DNA of 64,000 nt. Source: a bacterium. GTDB lineage: Bacteria; Zhuqueibacterota; Zhuqueibacteria; Oleimicrobiales; Geothermoviventaceae. The stretch spans positions 1 to 64,000 of the forward strand of contig JAPWUV010000004.1 of assembly GCA_028275345.1 (NCBI GenBank), written 5' to 3'. The position numbers were made by a program, and so were the translations under genes. Below are positions 28,792 through 35,383 of this stretch, one piece after another. A model generated the notes under the pieces. The model ran no database searches. It was not told the origin of the DNA and worked only from the letters and a program-made list of their open reading frames with translations. The first letter of the stretch is position 1. Every line of letters begins with the position of its first letter.

Positions 28792-28819
28792 TTGATTTTT
28801 TGGCAAGAGGGGCTATATT
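28792..28819 (+). promoter_or_regulatory. Promoter of the initiator tRNA gene
   Basis: TTGATT (28792-28797) and TATATT (28814-28819) are 16 bases apart, predicting transcription from about 28826, some 14 bases before the tRNA. The AT-rich -10 stands out in this GC-rich sequence. Confidence 0.7.
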
Positions 28820-28839
28820 ATCGGTGGGTTTGGAAAGAT

Positions 28840-28915
<76 letters not shown>

Positions 28916-28920
28916 TCTGA

Positions 28921-28954
28921 AGGGCGACGTGAAGCACGTCGCCCTTTTCGTTTT
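28921..28954 (+). terminator. Intrinsic terminator after tRNA-fMet
   Basis: A perfect 11-bp stem (AGGGCGACGTG at 28921-28931, CACGTCGCCCT at 28935-28945) with an AAG loop is followed by a T-rich tail (TTTTCGTTTT). This is a textbook rho-independent terminator six bases after the tRNA CCA. Confidence 0.93.
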
Positions 28955-29000
28955 GCGACCAAGGTAGTCCCTCTCGCGCGGCCCCACGGTATCCGCTTGC

Positions 29001-29022
29001 GCCGCGGGCATTTTCCCGCGGC
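29001..29022. terminator. 8-bp GC hairpin between convergent tRNA and YkoP-like genes
   Basis: GCCGCGGG (29001-29008) pairs with CCCGCGGC (29015-29022) over a CATTTT loop. It sits between the plus-strand tRNA terminator and the 3' end of the minus-strand gene at 29099, where it could act as a bidirectional stop. There is no T-run. Confidence 0.4.
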
Positions 29023-29098
29023 CCGGGCCCCAGGGGGAGGCATCTCCATGGGACTCCCGAATTCACGCCCTCGACATCGCGCGAATCCTACGGCTATA

Positions 29099-29758
29099 TC
29101 AGGAGGAGCCGGCCGTACCGCGACGGATGGAGACGAACCTGCCCGACGGTGTCCCGTACCTGGCGATGAACTCCTCGGTAGACATCCACGCCTCGAACCG
29201 GACCAGCTGCCCCTCGAGATTCCGTGCGCGCCGAGCGTTGAAGGCCCACAACACCCAGCGGGCGTAGAGGTTCTCCCAAAACTCCCCAAACCTGCCGAGC
29301 CTGGCGCGCCGTGGACGTAGGGTGAAGCCGAGCCGCCGAAGCAGAGATTCACCCCTCACCCGGCCGTTGACCACTGGCAGGGACAGGACGCCCACGAGGG
29401 CGATCGCCTTCTTCTCGGTGGGGCTTTGCAGAAGATCGCGGGCGAGTCGCTCGAAGGAACGCTGCAGCATCCTCCAGCCACGCGCTGCCCAAACCAGATC
29501 GGGCCCGCCCCGCGGAAATGCCGGTAGGTGCTCGTTCCAGAGGTGCAGATCGAGGACCCATGCCCCTTTCGGGATCGCCTGCCCCGAGGGAAGGAAAACC
29601 TCCCTGGGCCAGCGGACGCGTCGGATCCGGAGGAGGCAATCCGGTTCGCCACAGAGCTCTCGCACCCCCATCGCGTGCCGGACTACCCAGTCCAAGGCCC
29701 GCAAGCAGATTTTCAGGACCGCTTCCACGGGTGGCGGATGCGGGGGTTCGCGGCGCAC
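29099..29758 (-). CDS. YkoP-like domain protein
   Basis: 219 residues from a GTG at 29758, eight bases after the upstream stop; the frame is also open to a TTG at 29818 overlapping the previous gene, so the start is uncertain. The segment DCLLRIRRVRWPREVFLPSGQAI...LDLHLWNEHLP matches the YkoP-like domain, which in Firmicutes is often fused behind a polysaccharide deacetylase. There follow helices with many Arg and the FGEFWENLYARWVLWAFN stretch. No signal peptide. The biochemical role is unknown. Its partner just upstream is a small four-helix membrane protein, and such pairing suggests a joint role in export or modification of an envelope component. Confidence 0.5.
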   Translation of the reverse strand: MRREPPHPPPVEAVLKICLRALDWVVRHAMGVRELCGEPDCLLRIRRVRWPREVFLPSGQAIPKGAWVLDLHLWNEHLPAFPRGGPDLVWAARGWRMLQRSFERLARDLLQSPTEKKAIALVGVLSLPVVNGRVRGESLLRRLGFTLRPRRARLGRFGEFWENLYARWVLWAFNARRARNLEGQLVRFEAWMSTEEFIARYGTPSGRFVSIRRGTAGSS

Positions 29759-29766
29759 ATCTGGAC

Positions 29767-30147
29767 TCAGCCACCGATCAGGAGAATACCGAAAACGACC
29801 AGAATCGTGCCGAGCCAACGCTGGGGTGGAATCGCCTCATTGAACACCGCCCCTGCCGCGACCAGCTGCACCCCGATCACCGCCAGCCCCATTGTGATGG
29901 GGTAAGCGATGTGCAGTGGCAGGCTTCGCAGCAGTGCGGTGAAGCTCAGCACCGTCAAGAACCCCGCCAGATTGCCCGCTAGCTGCCATTTGAGGAAACC
30001 CCGCCAGGTCGGGCTCAGGGCGGAGAGCTTGAAACTGACATTCGCAAGTACATTGCACAGCAGGTTCACCGCGAGTAACGACAGGACGAGCCAATCCGTC
30101 CGGATCTCCCAGCCCTTTTCGTTGCTCAGCCAATCTATTCTCGTCAT
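29767..30147 (-). CDS. Small EamA/SMR-type membrane transporter
   Basis: 126 residues with four predicted membrane helices: WLVLSLLAVNLLCNVLANVSFK, WQLAGNLAGFLTVLSFTALL, PLHIAYPITMGLAVIGVQLVAAG, and WLGTILVVFGILLIG. The IAYPITMGLAVIGVQL and E in FNEAIPPQRW are in the places expected for EamA-like small multidrug resistance-type proteins, such as those that move undecaprenyl-linked aminosugars. The ATG at 30147 lies about 104 bases after the probable transcription start. It is the first gene of a two-gene minus-strand operon. Substrate specificity is not inferable. Confidence 0.75.
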   Translation of the reverse strand: MTRIDWLSNEKGWEIRTDWLVLSLLAVNLLCNVLANVSFKLSALSPTWRGFLKWQLAGNLAGFLTVLSFTALLRSLPLHIAYPITMGLAVIGVQLVAAGAVFNEAIPPQRWLGTILVVFGILLIGG

Positions 30148-30257
30148 GGCCTTCCCTCCTCAACTGCCCTTTGCGAGAACCGTGGGAGCGGAGACGACCG
30201 AGGCCGAGCATCCCCGTACGCTTCCCGTTGCGACTTTACCCAATCCCGCCTGGCTGG

Positions 30258-30286
30258 ATTATGTCCCTTGCGCAGCCCCGAATCAA
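30258..30286 (-). promoter_or_regulatory. Promoter of the EamA/SMR-like and YkoP-like operon
   Basis: Read on the minus strand, TTGATT (30286-30281) and CATAAT (30263-30258) are separated by 17 bases. This is close to the sigma-70 consensus, with transcription predicted from about 30251. Confidence 0.6.
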
Positions 30287-30473
30287 TCTGGCTCATGCCC
30301 GCGGACTTTGCAAGGGCAATCTCTCCGATGGCTGGGTCGCCGGCGCGCTCGGCGCTGGGCCGCCTGGGTGACCAACCGAAGGCGGAGCGGCTCGGAGAAG
30401 TTCACTGCGAGATTCGCAAGACATCAAACGGCCGACCGCGGCCATCGGCGGAGCGCAGGAGCAGCTCTCCACC

Positions 30474-30502
30474 TTGTTTTCGCGCGGCGGTATGCCTATA
30501 TT
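30474..30502 (+). promoter_or_regulatory. Promoter of the MATE exporter gene
   Basis: TTGTTT (30474-30479) and TATATT (30497-30502) are separated by 17 bases. The -10 box is identical to the one upstream of the tRNA-fMet gene in this window. The predicted start is about 30509, giving a leader of about 114 bases. Confidence 0.65.
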
Positions 30503-30622
30503 GCCGCAAGCTGTGTCGGGCAGCGAAGCAGCAATGAGCGAGGTGCGCGGTTACGCGCCTCATGCGGACCGGCGAGAGCGGTCAACCGAAGATACGATGC
30601 GCCGAAGGGTGACGACAATCCC

Positions 30623-32095
30623 ATGGGTTCCTGCAGATTGCGAGTCTTGACGAAGTGGGTTGGGGCGGTACGGGGTCGATACGGCGAGGATGCTGGCTAT
30701 CGCGAAGTGATCTCGTTGGCCATTCCCCTGGTGCTCAGTTCCGGGGCATGGGCGATACAGCATTTCGTGGACCGGATGTTCTTGACGTGGTACTCGCCGG
30801 AGGCGGTTGCGGCGGCGACCCCTGCCGGGATTCTGAACTACGCGCTCATGAGCGTCTTCATCGGCACGGCCGGATACGTGAGCACGTTCGTGGCGCAGTA
30901 TTACGGGGCACAAAGGTACGACCGGATCGGCCCCTCGGTCTGGCAGGGGGTGTACGTGGCCGTGGTAGGGGGAGTGGCGATGCTCCTTTTCGTGCCGGCG
31001 GCGCGTCCCCTCTTCGCCTTTGCCGGCCACGACCCGCTGGTCCAGCAGTACGAAGTGGAGTATTTCCGCATCCTGTGTCTCGGGGCCTTCCCGCCCATCG
31101 CGAGTTCAGCCCTCAGTGGGTTCTTTTTGGGCATCGGGCGAACGGTGCCGGTGATGGTGGTGAACTTGGTGGAGACGGCGGCGAATCTGCTTCTGGATTA
31201 CCTGCTCATCTTTGGCAAGGCGGGTTTTCCGGAGATGGGGATCCGAGGGGCGGCTTGGGCTACGGTGGCCGCGGGGACTCTGGCTCTGCTGATTTACTTC
31301 GTCCTGATCGCACGGGCCGAAAACGCCCGGGAGTGCTGTTCCCTTTCCGGCTGGCGCTTCGAGCCGGAGCTTTTCCGACGGCTCATCCAGTTTGGGTTCC
31401 CGAGCGGGATGCAATTCTTTCTCGATGTGGCGGGGTTCACGGCATTCGTGATGCTGGTGGGCCGACTGGGGACCATCGAGCTGGCGGCCACGAACATCGC
31501 CTTCAACATCAATACCATCGCCTTCCAGCCGATGATCGGCTTCGGGATCGCCGTCTCGGTGCTCGTCGGGCAGAGGCTGGGGGAGAACCGTCCCGAGCTG
31601 GCCGAGCGTTCGGTCTGGTCTGCCTTCCATCTCACCTTCGCCTACATGGCCAGTGTGGCGGCATTGTACGTGCTTGTGCCGGATCTTTTTCTCGCGCCGT
31701 TCGCCGCAGGGAGCGATGCGGGCCGCTTTGAGATGATCCGGCAGACCACGAAGGTGCTGCTCCGGTTCGTGGCGTTGTACTCGCTCTTCGACACGATGAA
31801 CATCGTCTTCGCTTCGGCGATCAAGGGCGCGGGCGACACCCGTTTCGTTCTTCGCATGATCGTACTGGCTTCATGCTTGCTCTTTGTGCTCCCCACCTAC
31901 GTCTTGATCGTCCGGCTCGGTAAGGGGATCTACGCGGCGTGGACAGTGGCCTCGATCTACGTGATCGCTTTGGGTATGAGCTTCCTGTTGCGGTTCCTCC
32001 TGGGCGCTTGGAAGCAGATGCGGGTGATTGAGGGGGCTACAGCCTCGGTGCCACCCGCCCTCCCGGAAACGCCGACGCTGGAGCTGGAAATGTGA
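30623..32095 (+). CDS. MATE-family efflux transporter
   Basis: 490 residues from ATG 30623; the longer frame upstream is rejected because its content is not protein-like and the promoter lies inside it. About 12 hydrophobic segments form two homologous halves. Family features include EVISLAIPLVLSSGAWAIQHFVDRMFLTWYS near the start and the matching FGFPSGMQFFLDVAGFTAFVMLVGRLGTIELAATNIAFNI in the second half (shown here as landmarks near residues 23 and 260). MATE proteins export cationic drugs or metabolites by Na+ or H+ antiport at the inner membrane. It ends seven bases before the convergent regulator gene. Confidence 0.88.
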   Translation: MGSCRLRVLTKWVGAVRGRYGEDAGYREVISLAIPLVLSSGAWAIQHFVDRMFLTWYSPEAVAAATPAGILNYALMSVFIGTAGYVSTFVAQYYGAQRYDRIGPSVWQGVYVAVVGGVAMLLFVPAARPLFAFAGHDPLVQQYEVEYFRILCLGAFPPIASSALSGFFLGIGRTVPVMVVNLVETAANLLLDYLLIFGKAGFPEMGIRGAAWATVAAGTLALLIYFVLIARAENARECCSLSGWRFEPELFRRLIQFGFPSGMQFFLDVAGFTAFVMLVGRLGTIELAATNIAFNINTIAFQPMIGFGIAVSVLVGQRLGENRPELAERSVWSAFHLTFAYMASVAALYVLVPDLFLAPFAAGSDAGRFEMIRQTTKVLLRFVALYSLFDTMNIVFASAIKGAGDTRFVLRMIVLASCLLFVLPTYVLIVRLGKGIYAAWTVASIYVIALGMSFLLRFLLGAWKQMRVIEGATASVPPALPETPTLELEM

Positions 32096-32102
32096 GGGGA
32101 CG

Positions 32103-33365
32103 CTACTCGCTGAAGAAGTCCGGCGGGATCTCGCGGAAGTACTTCAGCTCATTCGTAAAGCCCGTCCGTTCGATGCTCTTCACCTCGAAGAGGGCCAGGA
32201 AGTGGGAGGGCACACGACCATTGAGTTTCTCCACCTGACGGATGAATTCCGCCCGGAGGGAGGGATCGGCCAGCATCTTGGTTCTTTCCAGACGGCCGCT
32301 GTACCCAAAGCCTACGATGAACATCAGGTTTTCCCCGACGAGCCCTGGCATCTTGATCAGCATGGAGTAGTCGATATTGTACTTGTCCCGCGCGGCGTAC
32401 GGCGCCTGGATCCGATGGTACACCTGCGTGGTGTCTCCGCGCTCATTCAGCAGGTACAGCTCTTCTTCCGGATGGTATTGGTAGCGGACCGGAAGCCGGT
32501 TGAAGATCTTGTTCAGGATCCGGAGGTTCTTGAATTCCCCGATGTAGATCATATTGTGCCCGCGCAGCTGTTCCAGCGACAGGCTCGATGACATCACCAC
32601 CGAGACGTCGGGCTGAAACTGGTAGATGATGGGAAGAAGGTCCATCAGGTTCCGAATCCCGTTCACGGGAAAGCCAGTGATCTCCGACTTCCACAGCCGC
32701 GCGTTCGGAAACCGGATGAGGAACTCCGCCAGGTCGTTCTCAGAATCGATTTGCCAGTCTCGGATCTGCCGGTACCGCTGGTACTCCGGGCTATACTCAT
32801 CGAGGAGAAAGTCGTCTCCGATCACAAGCAGGACCGGGTAGCCGTTCCGGAAGAAGGGGGCCCAGATCTCGTCATCTGGTTCCACAGGCTGGGGGAAACG
32901 CTGACCGGCTCCGCGGCTCTTCCCCGAGCGGACCTGCAGGACGGTCAGCACAACCACAGCGGCCAATAACACTGCCATGATGGCAAGGTCCCATCGTTTC
33001 AAGAATGGGACGATAGCGGCAGCGCGCCGGAGGAGGGGCTTAGGTGCCGAGGTGAAATCCACCCGGTAATGGCCTTTGGGGATCACCACGCGGATCTTTT
33101 CGTGGCGGCCCTCATCCTGGTAGTACCTGTGGAGCTTCCTGCGCAGGAGATGGACGTGGTAGCGGACCGTGGCGTCCTTGTTGGAGTCGAAGCTGTGGTC
33201 CTTTCCGAAGACTTCGATGGCGATGGTGGTTTCCTTCGGGGTGATGTCCCGGAGAGTGCAGTCGCAAAGGTACTGGAGAAGCTTGGCCGAGACGGGAGAG
33301 TTCACAAACTCCCGGCTTTGGAGGATCCGCTGGACCGCCTGACGCTTTTCCTGGATCGTGGCCAT
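32103..33365 (-). CDS. Membrane-anchored regulator with N-terminal DNA-binding-like domain
   Basis: 420 residues from ATG 33365. Residues about 5-105 (AVQRILQSREFVNSPVSAKLLQYL, AIEVFGKDHSFDSNKDATVRYHVHLLRRKLHRYY, IRVVIPKGHYRVDF) match the winged-helix-like N-terminal domain abundant in Acidobacteria and other deep lineages on multi-domain membrane regulators. A single membrane helix follows near 123-144 (LAIMAVLLAAVVVLTVL). The outer 275 residues show no family I recognise; they include VLLVIGDDFLLDEY and HNMIYIGEFKN. The layout is ToxR/CadC-like: cytoplasmic DNA-binding head, one helix, periplasmic sensor. It is divergent from the galactanase operon and is its obvious candidate regulator. 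No kinase or receiver domain is seen. Confidence 0.75.
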   Translation of the reverse strand: MATIQEKRQAVQRILQSREFVNSPVSAKLLQYLCDCTLRDITPKETTIAIEVFGKDHSFDSNKDATVRYHVHLLRRKLHRYYQDEGRHEKIRVVIPKGHYRVDFTSAPKPLLRRAAAIVPFLKRWDLAIMAVLLAAVVVLTVLQVRSGKSRGAGQRFPQPVEPDDEIWAPFFRNGYPVLLVIGDDFLLDEYSPEYQRYRQIRDWQIDSENDLAEFLIRFPNARLWKSEITGFPVNGIRNLMDLLPIIYQFQPDVSVVMSSSLSLEQLRGHNMIYIGEFKNLRILNKIFNRLPVRYQYHPEEELYLLNERGDTTQVYHRIQAPYAARDKYNIDYSMLIKMPGLVGENLMFIVGFGYSGRLERTKMLADPSLRAEFIRQVEKLNGRVPSHFLALFEVKSIERTGFTNELKYFREIPPDFFSE

Positions 33366-33449
33366 TCCCCGACGGGCAACCCTCCCGTGCACGAAACGCA
33401 ACCGCGCCTTTGGGGGCTTCGAACTGGCGGACAACCGAAGTTCGCAGCT

Positions 33450-33478
33450 AATTTAGGCCCGGCTATCCCCACTGTCAA
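33450..33478 (-). promoter_or_regulatory. Strong promoter of the regulator gene
   Basis: On the minus strand, TTGACA (33478-33473, perfect consensus) and TAAATT (33455-33450) are 17 bases apart, predicting transcription from about 33443 and a leader of about 78 bases. This is the best promoter match I found in the window. Confidence 0.78.
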
Positions 33479-33543
33479 GGTCTTTGTCGGAGGCGGAGAC
33501 GGATGCGAAAGCGGCTTTGGCGTTTGCGTTGGATTCCGTGCTT

Positions 33544-33560
33544 CAACGGTTTTGCAACGG
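33544..33560 (+). promoter_or_regulatory. Direct repeat CAACGG-TTTTG-CAACGG upstream of the operon -35
   Basis: Two exact CAACGG hexamers at 33544-33549 and 33555-33560 give an 11-base period, ending eight bases before the TTGCTT -35 box. Direct half-sites on one helical face immediately upstream of -35 are the typical binding arrangement of winged-helix activators of the OmpR/ToxR type. A regulator with such a domain is encoded next door. Confidence 0.45.
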
Positions 33561-33568
33561 TCGCTCCC

Positions 33569-33597
33569 TTGCTTGCTTCGCGCTGCTCCCCTATTCT
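33569..33597 (+). promoter_or_regulatory. Promoter of the PPIase-TonB-PorV-GH operon
   Basis: TTGCTT (33569-33574) and TATTCT (33592-33597) are 17 bases apart; transcription would start near 33604, 34 bases before the ATG at 33638. The boxes are imperfect, as expected for an activated promoter. Confidence 0.5.
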
Positions 33598-33637
33598 CAC
33601 AACGCAACGAGAGATCCGTCGGCAAAACCCGAGCGGG

Positions 33638-35383
33638 ATGAAGGGCATGTGCTGCCGGCACAGAGAGGCGGAGAGTCCCCGAAGTCGGAAAAACGGGGCG
33701 CGGCGGGCGTGGACGATCCTTGCGCTGGCTACTTTCGTCGCAGCCGGATGCGCACGGGACGAGCGGAACACCCTAGCGCGGGTGGGCAACGTGTCGATCC
33801 GTGAGGCCCAGTTCGCCCGGCGCTTCCAAGAGGCGCGGCGTCGGTTTTCCCTTCCGGACAACCTCCAAACCCGCCGGAGCGTCCTGGAGCAGATGATCGA
33901 GGAGCAGCTGCTGATCGCCGAGGCGAAGCGTCGCGGCTTCGACCGGGATGGGGAGGCCAAACACGAGCTCGATCGGATCCGCATCCAGGAGCTACTGAAT
34001 CTGTACCTCGAAACGAGGGTATTCCCTCACGTCTCGGTATCGGAGGATGAGCTTGCCGAATTCTACCGCCGCCTGAACACGCGCGTGCGCGTCCGGCATT
34101 TGTACGCGGCGTCGCGCAGCGAGGCGGAGTCCCTCCTCGTGGCTCTGATGCGAGGTCGCGGTTTCGACGAGCTGGCCCGGGAAGTGTTCTCCGACCCGCA
34201 GCTTCGCGACACGGGCGGCGATCTGGGCTACTTCACTGCCGGCGATATGGATCCTGCCTTCGAAGATGCCGCCTTCACCGCGGAGATTGGGAAGATCGTG
34301 GGGCCCATCCGGACGGCTCAGGGCTACAGCATCCTGCGCGTGGAAGACCGCGTGACCCATCCTTTCCTCACGGAATCGGAATATGTCCGGCGGCTCCCGA
34401 GCCTTCTCTCCTACTGTCTGCGGGAGAAGAAGAGGCGTGCGGCCCAGGCCCACGCCGACTCCCTTCGTTCCTATCTTGACCTCCGCTTCAACGAGGAAGC
34501 GCTGTGGAAGTTGTTCCAGCTGATCAAGAACCGGGGCTCGGCCTTTTGGGAGGATGGGTTTCCGGCTTCTGGCCAGGATGGCTTCTGGAGCGAGGAGCTG
34601 GTGCGGTCGCGATTGGGGAGATGGGACGTGCGCACCTTCGCAGAGCACGCGCGGTTTACCTCCGAGACCCAGCGGAGCTGGATCCGGAACCCGGAGAACT
34701 TGCAGGACTTCGCGGCCGGACTGGTGATTCGGGCCTATCTCCTGGAAGAAGCAAGGAAACTGGGTCTCCACCGCCGGCCCGAATACAAGCAAAACGTGGC
34801 TGAGAGGTGGGAGGAGTACCTCCTCAAGCGGGTGGAAGCTGCTCTGGACAGCAGCATGGTCATTCCGGCGGACAGCCTGGCAGCCTTCTACTCCAAGTAC
34901 AGCGGAAACTTCCGGGAGCCTGAGCGGCTCCGACTCGCCATGGTCGTGCTGGAAGACTCGCAGACGGTAGCCACTGTGGCCAGGTTACTGGCCGGAGGGG
35001 CGCGCTTTGGAGAGGTGGCCCGTCGCTATTCTGTGGATCGGAGGAGCGCCTCCCGCGACGGCGAGGCGGGGCTTTTCACGCGGGCCGAGCTGGGCCCCTA
35101 TGCCGATCGCCTCTTTGCACTCCGTGCGGGCAGCTGGATGGGACCGGTGCAGATCGGTTCGCGCTGGTTCTTTTTCCAGAGCTTGGAAAGGCTACCGGGT
35201 CGCCAGCTGAGTTTTGAGGAGGCGAGGGCTCAAGTTTACGGGACGCTCAAGCCGTTCTGGCGGCAAAGGATGCGGAAGGAGCTTCTCGAGCGGCTGCGGT
35301 CGCAAGTGGCCATCGTGCGACACGATGAGAAGCTCCGCTCAGTGCAGGTTGCCTTGGGGCAGAACGAGGGGAGCCGAAGATGA
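33638..35383 (+). CDS. Parvulin-type peptidyl-prolyl isomerase lipoprotein with two rotamase-like domains
   Basis: 581 residues from ATG 33638. A basic N-terminus and hydrophobic core lead to the lipobox FVAAGC, so it is a lipoprotein anchored in the periplasm. Residues about 60-150 form a SurA/PrsA-type N-terminal helical domain. The first parvulin-like domain (about 170-270) has RVRHLYA, FDELAREVFSDPQLRDTGGDLGYFTAGDMDPAFE and GPIRTAQGYSILRVED. A second (about 420-540) has RLRLAMVVL, ARFGEVARRYSVD, SRDGEAGLFTRAELGPYAD and GPVQIGSRWFFFQ. It likely folds the outer-membrane or secreted proteins of the operon it heads. Its stop overlaps the next start (ATGA). A chaperone without isomerase activity is possible. 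Confidence 0.85.
   Translation: MKGMCCRHREAESPRSRKNGARRAWTILALATFVAAGCARDERNTLARVGNVSIREAQFARRFQEARRRFSLPDNLQTRRSVLEQMIEEQLLIAEAKRRGFDRDGEAKHELDRIRIQELLNLYLETRVFPHVSVSEDELAEFYRRLNTRVRVRHLYAASRSEAESLLVALMRGRGFDELAREVFSDPQLRDTGGDLGYFTAGDMDPAFEDAAFTAEIGKIVGPIRTAQGYSILRVEDRVTHPFLTESEYVRRLPSLLSYCLREKKRRAAQAHADSLRSYLDLRFNEEALWKLFQLIKNRGSAFWEDGFPASGQDGFWSEELVRSRLGRWDVRTFAEHARFTSETQRSWIRNPENLQDFAAGLVIRAYLLEEARKLGLHRRPEYKQNVAERWEEYLLKRVEAALDSSMVIPADSLAAFYSKYSGNFREPERLRLAMVVLEDSQTVATVARLLAGGARFGEVARRYSVDRRSASRDGEAGLFTRAELGPYADRLFALRAGSWMGPVQIGSRWFFFQSLERLPGRQLSFEEARAQVYGTLKPFWRQRMRKELLERLRSQVAIVRHDEKLRSVQVALGQNEGSRR

Larger units (their letters stand above)
30148..30622. other. Divergent intergenic region with promoters on both strands
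   Basis: 475 bases between the small transporter (minus) and the MATE gene (plus). It has a strong candidate promoter on each strand, listed separately. The plus-strand frame open through it into the MATE gene is not protein-like before the ATG at 30623. The minus-strand gene has a leader of about 104 bases and the MATE gene one of about 114. Confidence 0.6.

Noticed and set aside
29909-30622. N-terminal extension of the MATE protein
   Set aside because: The extension crosses a good plus-strand promoter and the divergent gene, and its translation is not membrane-protein-like; the ATG at 30623 fits MATE length.
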